The notes below the pieces were generated by a model, which had not been told where the DNA came from, ran no database searches, and was given only the letters and a program-made list of their open reading frames with translations. A DNA stretch of 43,348 bases, taken from the NCBI GenBank assembly GCA_910579055.1, contig CAJTSU010000010.1, positions 1-43,348 of the forward strand, written 5' to 3'. Position numbers and translations under genes: made by a program. The first letter of the stretch is position 1. Each line of letters starts with the position of its first letter. Shown in pieces: positions 17,628 through 27,200 of the stretch. The stretch is from an uncultured Mailhella sp. (lineage in GTDB: Bacteria > Desulfobacterota > Desulfovibrionia > Desulfovibrionales > Desulfovibrionaceae).

Positions 17628-19354
17628 ATGTACCGTTCTCCGCTTTTTTCTTCGCGTACAATGAGCTGATGGAAGCTGTTCACTGTGGCATACAGGGCCA
17701 GAAATTCATTGAGCGCGGACGCGAACAGAAACATATCGCCTTCGCAGGAAAAGCTACGCTGGCGGAGCGTCAGTTCCGTCACGGCCCCGCGTAGAGGGAG
17801 GCCTTCATAAATGCGATCCGTTTCCCGCATATGAATAGCGACCATGCCATCCAGTATTCTTTCCAGCACCCGCGCCCTGCGGCTGTCGTGCTGGGCACGG
17901 AAATCATAGGTGGCCATAATGCCGCGCAGCGCGTTGATGTTGGTAAGAGGCAGATAATTGAGCGACATGTTGGAAAGAAGACGCCACAGGGTATCGCCTT
18001 CCAAGGGAGGAGCGAACGGGGGCGTCACGGGGATGATATTTTTGAAGGGTATGGCGGCGTCGCCAGTATCCATGGAACGGCAGATGTCGCCCACGCCCAG
18101 CTGAAGGGGGAGCATGCGGTTGGTGCACATGAGTTCCATGGAAATGGTGGTGCTCTGCGGCAGGTTCCCATCGTCTTCGGTGACAAGAGAAATGTATGTT
18201 TCTATGCTTTCATCCGTGGCTGAGGGCTGGACGCGCAGCCGATAGTATGCCGCCCTTTCTCCGCCCCGTTTATGTTCAAAGGATTCAAACGGCTGATATT
18301 CTCTGTGCGTTTTGCCCGCCGTATCCCAGCTTTCCACATGTGTGACGCTGTGGACGGAATAATGATAGGGATACCTGGGGTCGGGTACAATACGGTATTC
18401 CGTTTGTCTGTGATCCCAGGTAAGCGGTGAGGAGGAACGGGGAAAAAGGTTGACCACAGGCGTGCAGAACAGTCGAATATTGTTTTTTGAATAGGATTCA
18501 AAGTTGGGAGGGAGTTCTTCCAGCACACAGTGGAGGGAAAATTCCCGGCAGTTTCCGGCTTGATTCAGGCGTTCTTTGACGAAGCTGTCCCCGAAGTCGA
18601 TATCAAGGAAGTGAAATTTTTCCGGAAAACAGAAATACTCCTGAAGAATGCGGTAGCCGGAAAAGGAATTGGGCGGGTAAGGGTACACAAATTCGTCATG
18701 AGCGAAGCCCACAGGTCGCACAAGCGGTTCCAGTTCCGCTAGGCGCAGTTCTTTCTGTGTCTCGTCGGCGGCATGGATGCGCAGGCAGCGAAATTTGCGG
18801 ACAAGAAGGTAATACAGCGTATGGACAATGCTCGTCTCTCCCGTCAGAAACAAACGAAGCTGGCGCGGAGTCAGCTGATCGAGCGTGGCGTTTTCGCTGC
18901 GAAAGCGCAGAACCATGACGGCTTCTCCGTCTTTGGTGACAAAGGAGAGATCTGCAAGTTCAAGAGGCAGAATTTCTGTATCATAGGAGGTGCGGAACGT
19001 GCAGGGCGTTCCGTCCACAGACTCCGACTGCACCATGAATTCTTTGGGAATAACGGTGCCTTTGGAAAGGTCTTTCGGCGGAATGAACTGAATAACGCTG
19101 CATGCGGGCAACGGGCGTAGATAGTTGGGCCAGAGCAGGTTGAACAGGGAGTATGTGATCTCCGGCAGTTCGTCGTCCAGCTTTTCCCGCAGGCGACCTG
19201 TAAGAAAAGCGACACCTTCCAGAATACGCTCTACATCCGGATCTTTGCCGGGCGTGTTGAAAAACGGGGCAAGAGCAGGGTTGTTCTCGGCAAATTCCTG
19301 TCCCAGGGAGCGCAGGGCAATCAGTTCTTTTTCATAATAGCGGTTGATGCTCAT
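17594..19354 (-). CDS. tssF: TssF baseplate protein
   Basis: 586 aa from ATG 19354, which overlaps the tssE stop (ATGA); a longer in-frame extension to 19396 lies inside tssE and is unlikely. The opening MSINRYYEKELIALRSLGQEF and the block LLWPNYLRPLPACSV are diagnostic of TssF. It is the major wedge component that with TssG surrounds the VgrG hub. Confidence 0.95.
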   Translation of the reverse strand: MSINRYYEKELIALRSLGQEFAENNPALAPFFNTPGKDPDVERILEGVAFLTGRLREKLDDELPEITYSLFNLLWPNYLRPLPACSVIQFIPPKDLSKGTVIPKEFMVQSESVDGTPCTFRTSYDTEILPLELADLSFVTKDGEAVMVLRFRSENATLDQLTPRQLRLFLTGETSIVHTLYYLLVRKFRCLRIHAADETQKELRLAELEPLVRPVGFAHDEFVYPYPPNSFSGYRILQEYFCFPEKFHFLDIDFGDSFVKERLNQAGNCREFSLHCVLEELPPNFESYSKNNIRLFCTPVVNLFPRSSSPLTWDHRQTEYRIVPDPRYPYHYSVHSVTHVESWDTAGKTHREYQPFESFEHKRGGERAAYYRLRVQPSATDESIETYISLVTEDDGNLPQSTTISMELMCTNRMLPLQLGVGDICRSMDTGDAAIPFKNIIPVTPPFAPPLEGDTLWRLLSNMSLNYLPLTNINALRGIMATYDFRAQHDSRRARVLERILDGMVAIHMRETDRIYEGLPLRGAVTELTLRQRSFSCEGDMFLFASALNEFLALYATVNSFHQLIVREEKSGERYIWPPRLGTQTL

Positions 19355-19743
19355 GTCCTGCTCCGGTATTTGCCTGCATCCACAGATACGGTCCATGTCC
19401 AGGGTTCAAGACGACCGTCATGCCGAATTTTTTCAGCCTGTATGGAAAAAAGAAGCGTAAAGGGCGATTCTTCCCGCATGGGCAGGCCCGCAACCTGCGG
19501 ATTGCGAAGCCGTGGTTCATAGTGAATGATGAGCCGCTCAATGGCGGAACTCAGCATGTTCTGGAGTTCACTGCGCGACAGGGTAAGGTCATTGAGGTCG
19601 GGGAGCCCGTAATCGGGCAGAGCCTGGACGGCTCCCTGTCGGGTGCCAAGCACACGGGACAGATTGTGGCGGATGGATTCATCCTCGCTCATCCCCATTC
19701 CGGGTTGTCCCAGGGTCAGCTTTTCAAACAGGCTCCCCGCCAT
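19351..19743 (-). CDS. tssE: TssE gp25-like baseplate protein
   Basis: 130 aa, normal for the gp25-like family. The segment SIRHNLSRVLGTRQGAVQAL followed by DYGLPDL is the gp25/TssE signature, and the family Glu occurs in YEPRL. TssE joins the baseplate to the first sheath ring. Two bases separate it from the tssC stop. Confidence 0.94.
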   Translation of the reverse strand: MAGSLFEKLTLGQPGMGMSEDESIRHNLSRVLGTRQGAVQALPDYGLPDLNDLTLSRSELQNMLSSAIERLIIHYEPRLRNPQVAGLPMREESPFTLLFSIQAEKIRHDGRLEPWTWTVSVDAGKYRSRT

Positions 19744-19745
19744 GC

Positions 19746-21221
19746 TTACTCTTTCTCCAGTTTTCCCACGAGGGAGAGGGTGAAGTATGCTCCCATGTAC
19801 TTGAAGTGCGGGCGCACGCTCAGAGAAACGCGGTACCAGCCGGGATCGCCCTCAACGTCAGACACGACAATCCGCGCGTCGCGCAGAGGACGGCGGCTGC
19901 GTGTATCCGAACTGGGGTTCTCCTGATCGGCGACATACTGCCGGAGCCAAGTATTCAGCTCTCTTTCCAGATCCGAGCGCTCCTTCCATGAACCGATGTT
20001 TTCGCGCTGCAGCACCTTGATATAGTGCGCCAGACGGGAAATAATGAACAGATACGGCAGTTGCGTACCCAAGCGGTAATTGAGTTCGGCGTTCTTGCCT
20101 TCTTCGGATATGCCGAAGTACTTTGGTTTCTGGCATGAATTGGCGGAGAAGAAGGCCGCGTTGTCCGATCCTTTGCGCATGGTCAGCGCGATGAAGCCCT
20201 GCTCGGCCAGTTCGTATTCGCGGCGGTCGGAAATGAGGACTTCGGTGGGAATTTTCATCTCGATGTCGCCCAGGCTTTCGTACAGATGCACAGGCAGATC
20301 CTCGACGGCTCCCCCGGATCGGGGGCCAATGATATTGGCGCACCAGCGGTATTTGGCGAAACTGTCGGTAAGGCGGGTGGCAAAGGCAAACGCCGTGTTG
20401 CCCCACAGGAAGTTGGCGTGGTTGTCATCCACGGTTTCCTTGTAGACAAAGGCTCGAACCGGATTTTCCTCCGGATCGTAGGGCTGACGAAGCAGGAAGC
20501 GGGGCACGGTCAGGCCCACATATCGGGAGTCTTCCGACTCGCGGAAGGCGTTCCATTTGGTATAGGCGGGGCTGGTGAAAATATCCTGAAGATCCTTGAG
20601 CGCGGGCAGGCGCTGGAAAGAGCCATCTGTCAGCCCGAAAAAGGCGGGCGCGGCAGCCGCGATAAAGGGCGCATGCGCCATAGTGGCCACGCTGGCCACA
20701 CTCTGAAGCAGACGCATGTCCATGGCGGTGGGCGTGAAGTAGTAGTTGCCGATGATGGCCCCTACAGGATGTCCGCCGAACTGGCCGTATTCCGCCGTAT
20801 ATATCTGTTTGTACAGACTGGACTGGGAAATTTCCGGAGAGTCGATAAAGTCATCCAGGAGTTCATCCCTGGTGATGTTGAGCATCTCCACCGTGATGTT
20901 TTCCCGGAAATTCGTGCGATCCACCAGCAGTTTGAGACCGCGCCAAGCGGATTCCATTTCCTGAAAAACCTTGTCATGCAGCACTTCATCCATCTGGGCG
21001 GACAGCCGCCGGTCGATTTCCGCAATCATGTGATCCACGGCGACCTTGCGGACTTTCTCTCCTTCATGGGCGGGTTTCAGCATTTCTTCGATAAAGGCGC
21101 TGATGCCCAGCCTTGCGGCCTCATATCCCTCATCTTCCGGGGTCAGTGAGGTCTGGCTGATAATGGAATCAAGCAGCGAAGACCCTGTGGATTGCCCCGT
21201 ATGCTCTTGCATCTGGCTCAT
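19746..21221 (-). CDS. tssC: TssC (VipB) large sheath subunit
   Basis: 491 aa, standard length. The N-terminal helix region (SLLDSIISQ) precedes the conserved core ESAWRGLKLLVDRTNF, then YFTPTAMDMRLLQSVASVA and PRFLLRQPYD. The C-terminal DVEGDPGWYRVSLSVRPHFK is invariant-like in TssC. It polymerises with TssB into the contractile sheath. It begins 29 nt after tssB. Confidence 0.97.
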   Translation of the reverse strand: MSQMQEHTGQSTGSSLLDSIISQTSLTPEDEGYEAARLGISAFIEEMLKPAHEGEKVRKVAVDHMIAEIDRRLSAQMDEVLHDKVFQEMESAWRGLKLLVDRTNFRENITVEMLNITRDELLDDFIDSPEISQSSLYKQIYTAEYGQFGGHPVGAIIGNYYFTPTAMDMRLLQSVASVATMAHAPFIAAAAPAFFGLTDGSFQRLPALKDLQDIFTSPAYTKWNAFRESEDSRYVGLTVPRFLLRQPYDPEENPVRAFVYKETVDDNHANFLWGNTAFAFATRLTDSFAKYRWCANIIGPRSGGAVEDLPVHLYESLGDIEMKIPTEVLISDRREYELAEQGFIALTMRKGSDNAAFFSANSCQKPKYFGISEEGKNAELNYRLGTQLPYLFIISRLAHYIKVLQRENIGSWKERSDLERELNTWLRQYVADQENPSSDTRSRRPLRDARIVVSDVEGDPGWYRVSLSVRPHFKYMGAYFTLSLVGKLEKE

Positions 21222-21250
21222 GCGTTATGCTCCTTGGCAAAAGATATCCG

Positions 21251-21850
21251 TTACTTGTCCTTATCGTCAGAAGGAATATCCCCGTTTTCGCCCTGCTCGC
21301 TTTTTGGGGACTCCTTTTTGGAGGACTGCCCGGAGGCGGAAGTGAGAACCTCTGTCAGTTCCTTGTCGGAAATATTGAGTTCGTCCATGATCTGACGGCG
21401 CTGGCGTTCATCATGCAGAACTTCCTCCAGGGCGGCGCGGAAAGCGGGAATGTTGCCAAGGGGGCCTTTGAGCGAAATCAGCGCGTCCCGCAGCCTGAGC
21501 AGGCTGTTCATTTCAGGAATCTGGCGGGCTACGCCTTCCGGTTCAAAGTCGCGCAAACTCTGGAAGGAGAGGTTGACCGGCAAATCGCCCGGATCTTCGC
21601 TGTCCGTCAGCCGGTTGCGCACCGAAAGCTGAACCGTCAGATTCTGCTTCGCCATGACGTCGGCAAAATTGTTTTTGTTGATGCCTACGGGTTTTCTGTC
21701 GATAAGCGGTCTGTCATCATAGCGTTGCAGAAAGTCGCCCACGACCATGACCTTGAGCGGCAGTTCTATCTCTTCCTGTGCACCTCCGGTAGCGGGGCGG
21801 AAGGTCACGTTGATCCGCTCTTTGGGAGCAAGAGACGATTCTTTGGCCAT
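21251..21850 (-). CDS. tssB: TssB (VipA) small sheath subunit
   Basis: 199 aa from ATG 21850, chosen because GGAGGA lies just upstream; another ATG at 21862 is possible. Core features are LPLKVMVVGDF followed by NKNNFADVMAKQNL, plus NLSFQSLRDFEPE. The charged C-terminal tail (rich in Ser, Glu, Lys and Asp) extends about 25 residues beyond the common end. It is the partner of TssC. Confidence 0.96.
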   Translation of the reverse strand: MAKESSLAPKERINVTFRPATGGAQEEIELPLKVMVVGDFLQRYDDRPLIDRKPVGINKNNFADVMAKQNLTVQLSVRNRLTDSEDPGDLPVNLSFQSLRDFEPEGVARQIPEMNSLLRLRDALISLKGPLGNIPAFRAALEEVLHDERQRRQIMDELNISDKELTEVLTSASGQSSKKESPKSEQGENGDIPSDDKDK

Positions 21851-21868
21851 TGATTCCTCCATTTTCGG

Positions 21869-23395
21869 TTATTCAAACAGTTTGATTGCCGCATCCGCCT
21901 GGAGAGAGTAGAGGCGTCGGCGCAGGGCGCTTTGTCCCTTATCTCCGCCGTTCTGCATGAGCAGGGCAATGATTTGCGCACCCAGTTCCGGTTCCCAGTC
22001 CAGCATGTCCCATTGTTCCAGACGGGTGTAAAGTTCCTGAAGCAGTTCCTTGCCCGTTTTGGGCCTTCCCGCGCGCAGGCAGTACCGCGCAAGCAGAATG
22101 CCGTGCAGAATTGCCTGCCTGCATTTCCCGGAAATCCCGGGGCCGAGAGAGGCCAGTCCTCTCTCGAAATTCTGTTCTTCCGCAATGGCGACAGCTTGGC
22201 TGAGCAGCAATTCATCCCGTCGTGTCCGCTCTTCATCACCTGTGTAAGCCGTGATTTTTTTCTCTTCCTCGGTTGGAATTTTATTGCGCAACGTTTCCAG
22301 CCATTGCATTGTGGCGGGAGAAGCAAAGGGCGTGCCGTCATGAAACTTGTAGCCGAGCAGCTCCGGGTAACGTTGCAGAAAGCAACGCAATATCTGGCAG
22401 ACGATATCCCGCGCATCATTGATTCCCAAAGCTTCAAGACATTGAACCACAAGATGGTGGCCGTCAAACCAGAAGGGGGCCTTGCTCACGGTACGTTCGA
22501 TCTGCGGCAGAATGCTTTCATACTGCTTGTTGTTCACCGCCGCATTATAGGCAAGCGCCTTGTCCTGCGGCAGTACCATGCGCAGTTGGGTGTGTTTTTC
22601 ACCATTGGCGGGCGGCAGTTGAACAACGGTAGTCCACAGCGCCGTGCGATGAAGCAGGTAGACCCTCCAGTCGCGGATGTCCTGGCTGAGATAATGCGCC
22701 CCCAGCTGTTGGGCCTGTTCTATGGTGGCCCGAAGAAGCTGCGGCAGGATGGAATCGGGCACACGCCCGTCTCCGTTCAGATTGGCCACAACATGTGAGC
22801 TTTCCGACGAAAAAACGGGAGTGGACGGGACGGGCGCAGCCGCCTTGGCGGGAGGGGGATCCTTCTTTTCGGGAATGGCTCGCAGAATATTGCGGAACGA
22901 GGGAGCATTTTCTCCCATGTGGGAATCAAGCACATTCTGCAAGGCCTGAAGAGCCTGCCTGAAAGCGTCGTAAGCCTCCGGCTTCTCCACCGGAAAGGCG
23001 CTGGCTGGCATCAGGATTTCAAGTTTTGCAATCAGCCATAAAAAGGGAGCGGCCCGCCGTGCGGCGCGGGTTGCCGCCGGGTAAAGCTCATCCCAGCAGG
23101 TCTCAAGGTAATGCGTGGTTATTTCAAGGGATGCGGCCAGCCCTGAGATGCCGCTTTGCTCATAGACAGCGCGGCAGCCATAACAAAAGGCCCAGAGATC
23201 CTTGGCTCTGGTTGATAAAAGCGATGTCGCCATTTCGAGGACAAGGCCCCAATCCGTACGAGCATCCGGCTGCAATGAGTCATTCCTGTTGACCTCGTTT
23301 TGCAGGGCTTCGAACTCGGGATCGAAAAAAATATCCTCATTTCCGCAACTTGTCCCGTCCGGCAAATCCTTTTTCCATTCTTCAAACCAGCGCAT
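21869..23395 (-). CDS. tssA: TssA baseplate/tail-assembly protein (ImpA-N domain)
   Basis: 508 aa. The N-terminal ImpA-like domain (about 25-175) contains ARTDWGLVLEMATSLLSTRAKDLW and FLWLIAKLEILMPASAF. A Pro/Ala linker near 175-190 separates it from a C-terminal VasJ-type helical domain (WFDGHHLVVQCLEALG, FQRY-like FLQRYPELLGYKFHDGTPFA). TssA primes or caps sheath-tube polymerisation. It is the first gene of the core operon running to 815. Its ATG at 23395 follows a G9 run spaced 4 nt away that provides the Shine-Dalgarno sequence. Confidence 0.93.
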   Translation of the reverse strand: MRWFEEWKKDLPDGTSCGNEDIFFDPEFEALQNEVNRNDSLQPDARTDWGLVLEMATSLLSTRAKDLWAFCYGCRAVYEQSGISGLAASLEITTHYLETCWDELYPAATRAARRAAPFLWLIAKLEILMPASAFPVEKPEAYDAFRQALQALQNVLDSHMGENAPSFRNILRAIPEKKDPPPAKAAAPVPSTPVFSSESSHVVANLNGDGRVPDSILPQLLRATIEQAQQLGAHYLSQDIRDWRVYLLHRTALWTTVVQLPPANGEKHTQLRMVLPQDKALAYNAAVNNKQYESILPQIERTVSKAPFWFDGHHLVVQCLEALGINDARDIVCQILRCFLQRYPELLGYKFHDGTPFASPATMQWLETLRNKIPTEEEKKITAYTGDEERTRRDELLLSQAVAIAEEQNFERGLASLGPGISGKCRQAILHGILLARYCLRAGRPKTGKELLQELYTRLEQWDMLDWEPELGAQIIALLMQNGGDKGQSALRRRLYSLQADAAIKLFE

Positions 23396-23399
23396 GCTT

Positions 23400-23408
23400 C
23401 CCCCCCCC
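23400..23408 (-). repeat. G9 homopolymer in the tssA ribosome-binding region
   Basis: Nine consecutive G residues (minus strand) lie 4 nt upstream of the tssA ATG. Homopolymers of this length are prone to slipped-strand length change, which here would alter Shine-Dalgarno spacing and not the reading frame. Confidence 0.6.
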
Positions 23409-23573
23409 GCGGTATGAAGAAGATAATTCCACTTTACAACATGTTATAAAATTTCTCCAAATTTATCAAGAGGCTTTAAACTGTGCGGAAATTCCAATTT
23501 TTGAGAGTCTATCTACTTGAAATTGTTGAATTTATGTCCAGGATTTTTTTAGATTTCCAATCAATTCAAGGTG

Positions 23574-23591
23574 TTCCAATCATAATTGGAA
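23574..23591. repeat. TTCCAAT palindrome upstream of tssA
   Basis: TTCCAAT (23574-23580) and ATTGGAA (23585-23591) form a perfect 7-bp inverted repeat with a 4-bp centre, about 180 bp upstream of tssA. Further TTCCAAT copies occur nearby. It may be an operator, though no regulator is identified. Confidence 0.35.
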
Positions 23592-24049
23592 TGACTGAAA
23601 CTGGTATGCACACCTTGCCGATGTAAGAGAGAAAAATCGCAATAAGGGAATGAAAAGTTTTCTTTTTCGCCGTTGTCCCCGTGCCTGTCGCCTATGCCCG
23701 GGAGCGTGCGGGGGAAGGTTCGAATGGATCACGTTTGCAGTGTGGGCTTTTGGGATTCCCCAATGCGTGCTTTCTGTTCTCCGGCGTAGCCTACTCCGGT
23801 CGTGGGTATACTCCTTCGGGGAGGTTCAGTGTGAGGAAACGGTTTTTATTTTTTCCATATAGTCAGGAGTGATAAAACCAGGACGGATGAAGTGAGACAT
23901 TTTTTCGCATGTCTCCATCTGGTTGGTGATGGCATTTCTACTATATCTAGCCTGAATAATAGCAAAAAAAGATAGAATCACCCTGATGGAATAACAATTT
24001 TCCCTCTGGGGGAGCGCCATACCAGGCTTTCGGGAAAAGGGGGCGTGCT

Positions 24050-24232
24050 TTACTTTTCGTCGGGTTTAGGAAGAAAGCCCCGTCGGGAGACATGGAAGAG
24101 AAATACTGCCCTGCGGAAAGCTTGAGTATAATTTTGCTCCAGAGTGATGGAATTTTTTTGCGGCACTGATGAGGCCATATCTTCCCGCATCATTGGGGGC
24201 TGTCTTCCTGATGAATGTATTGATATGGGCAT
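24050..24232 (-). CDS. Possible small ORF after the VasX-like effector, 60 aa
   Basis: An ATG at 24232 lies 3 nt after the effector stop codon, in the position where a VasX-type immunity gene could start. The product is short, basic and has no membrane segment or signal peptide, which does not suit immunity against a membrane-acting toxin. No family is recognised. It may be a decayed end of a larger gene. Confidence 0.25.
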   Translation of the reverse strand: MPISIHSSGRQPPMMREDMASSVPQKNSITLEQNYTQAFRRAVFLFHVSRRGFLPKPDEK

Positions 24233-24235
24233 ATA

Positions 24236-27200
24236 TTATTCCATATATTCATCCTCAACCGTTATAGGGGTTGGTTCATACAGCACACAGGAAAGTTTTT
24301 CTCTTTTTATATAGTATTTACTTCCATTTCTTATTTCATTTATCAGAGCTTCTTTCTCTTTTTCCCTCTCCAGAATCTGCTGACGGGAGCGCTCCGAGAA
24401 TGTCCTTGTATCATAGGGGGAGACAGGTCCCATAAAAGGAATTTTATCTTCAGGCATATATTTTTTTATCTCTTCAGATAACATATGTTCATCTGTTTTG
24501 TCAGGATATTTATGCTTAAAATAATCTAATTTTGCATTATATACCTTTTGAGACGCAAGTTTGATTTCACTATCTTCTGAATAGGTGAACTCAACTTCAA
24601 TATCAATCTTTCCATAATAATATTTGACTGTACTCCCTAATCCATAACTCCTTTGGGTAAGAAGCATATTTTTAATAGTACATGTCCAGCACGGTATATT
24701 ATTAACATACATGGATGACCATGATGCTTCAAGCAATAATTCTTTAATATTATGTCTGTTCAATGTTGCTGATAGAATTTTTAAACACGAATTATGGGAT
24801 ACACTTGAAGAAAATATATATAACTTTAATAAATATCCATTATCTTCAGTGGTTGCCTCCAAATATAAAGTATGCTTCATCAATTCCATTGCATATAAGT
24901 CAGACCGTACTTCATTTTGGCGTGAATTCCATATCTTACAGTCTTTTTCAGGAAATAACGCATGGGGAGGAGTGAATTTATTTCGATATGAAAGGGGACT
25001 TATATAGAGGTTTAGCCTGGGAACGTCATGTGAAAAGGATTTTTCCTTTTCTATTTCAGGACGATGTGTACTTTTTATGCCCAAATAGGCAGAACTCAAA
25101 AACAGAGTCAGCTCACTTGTCCTGTGCTGTGTAAGATTGATATATATGCCAGCACACAACAGGAACGTTGCAACGCGCACGCAACCCGCCACAGGGAACA
25201 GGAGCGAGGCGATGCCGATGAGCATATCGGCCAGCATAAGCAGATAGTCCCTGTTCTTGAAGTCTTCGGCTGCCTCCCACACAGAAACAATGGCTCCGGC
25301 CACGCTGCCAGCCCGTGCCAGGCTGGCGACACGTCCGCCAGTCTTCAAAAGGTTAGTAAGCTGCCTGTGTTTCTGAACCATTGTTATCCGCGCGGCAAGA
25401 GCCTGCTGTCTGGATGCCTTGCTGAGCAGGGTGGGCAGCGTACTGTTGATCCTGGCCACGTTGTACACGGCGTGGGTATCCTGCAGGGATACGACCATTT
25501 GAGCGGTAGCCGCTACGGAGGAGAATCCGCTCAGCAGCGCCTTGCCCACCTCGCCTGCATCTTCTGCCTTGCACAGGTCATACGCGGCTTTGACGGCAGA
25601 CAGCAGAGAGAGCGCACACTTGGCAGTTTTCAGCACGCTTTTGATGCCGAGGGTGGTTTTGACCTCAAGGTTAAGGCGTACCTTTGCCCCTTGCTTCGTA
25701 AATCTGATCAACCCCAGTTCTTTTTCCCGCAGCTCTGTCCAGTCGGCATATATCAGATCAGAAAAGCCCTGCATTGTGGCTACTTCCAGGAAATTGACGC
25801 CGCTCTTGGCTTTCTTCACGCAATGGCCGAACGCGTTGAAGTACAAGCCGGTCGCGGGATCGCCGTATTTCAGGGTGACGTCCTCATCCAGAAGCTGCAT
25901 ATCCCACAATGCCAATGCATCAAGGGGGGTATCCTGCATTGACTCGTCCAGAGGGCGCATGTAAGGCTCGATGGCTGTCAGAGCGGCCTTCAGAATTTTT
26001 TCCGCCGGAGGCGTGAGGGAGCCATCCCGCCTCGGCGTCATCAGCACCCCGCTGAAAGCGGACACAATGAGGTGCAGCGAGACGCGAGGGTCTTCGTAGA
26101 TTTCTCCTTCCTCGGTTTGCAGCGGGGGGCAGGGGATATCTTCGGGAATACCGCTTTTGATGATGTCGGCGGCCATATCCGCCAGGTACGCGCCTTCACC
26201 GGTCAGAAACGTATATAGCGCACGGGTTCCGGCCACAGTGCAGGTCAGGCCGCATACACAGGCTCCGAATACTCTTTGAGCGGTGATTGCGCTATGTTTT
26301 TTCTGGAGATCGTGCGCCTGCATGGCCCGCTCAAAGGACCAGTCGCCTCGTGAAAAGAGAGTCTTCCGCCAGAAGGTGGCGTTGAGGTCGTCATCGTATT
26401 TTTGCAGCAGGTACTGCGCTTTGCTCAGAAAGGCGATGATATGCCCGGACAGAGTTTCGACCGAGGAGTCCTCGTCCTCAGGTATGATCTGCACTTCGCC
26501 TCTCCCGATAGGCGTATCCTGATAGCAGCCCGCAAGCGCGGCAAGGTCGCCGTACCAGGAAAGCAGATCCTGCCGCGCCCGGTGGGCCGCACTGTTCAGG
26601 GAGGCGCAGTCCATGGCCAGCCCCACGGTATCCGCAAGGGCAATGCACAGAGAACAGGAGGTCGCGGCCAGATTGTTTAAATACGAAGCCTCGGGCAACT
26701 CTTGTTGCCACAGAAAAGGGGCGGCTTTTGAAGCCCATTGCCAGCGCGCTTTGACAATAATGTTAGTAAATTCCGTCGTCCGCAGATGCTCCAAATCCGG
26801 GTCAAACAACAGGGATATATTATCCGGGCGAGGCATGATGAGATCGGGATCCTCTCCGGCGCGCTCCATCATATCCCGGATGGCCTGATCGGAAGGCGGT
26901 ATCTCGTCCGTGTACTCGTGCAGGGCGCGGAGATAGCCGGGCTTGTCCCGGAATTCCTGCACCAGCCGTCCCACATCGGCGGCAAATTCCTCTCCGCTTC
27001 TGTTATAAGAAGAAACGACCAGGCTTTCTTCGCTGTTGCCGGTAGCGGGGCAAAACTGCTGCATATGCGGCGCGGGATTGCCTTTGACCTTGGTCATGAA
27101 CTCGTCCGTCCAGTCCGCGTCCGAAACAGCCAGCCATACGGACTGGTTGAGGTTGGAAACGCGCAGCCAGAAGCGCTCCGCCCGGAGCATGAAACTGTTC

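Larger units (their letters stand above)
23396..24235. other. Intergenic region between effector island 3 and the core T6SS operon
   Basis: About 840 bp without a convincing gene. A weak sigma-70-like pair facing tssA is TTGATA (23464-23469) and TATAAC (23443-23448) with a short 15-bp spacer. TTCCAAT occurs at least three times between 23490 and 23580, once as a palindrome. A GC-richer block (about 23670-23860) holds plus-strand ORFs of 63-70 codons and minus-strand ORFs of similar size, none recognised. No canonical -24/-12 promoter was found. A regulatory region with remnants of an older insertion is the best description. Confidence 0.5.

Noticed and set aside
23605..23625. Possible -24/-12 promoter facing tssA (GGCAAGGTGTGC)
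   Set aside because: GG and GC are 10 bp apart, not the required 12, so it is not a credible sigma-54 site.
23718..23728. GGTTCGAAT resembling a tRNA T-loop
   Set aside because: The flanking bases do not form a T-stem and no cloverleaf could be drawn.
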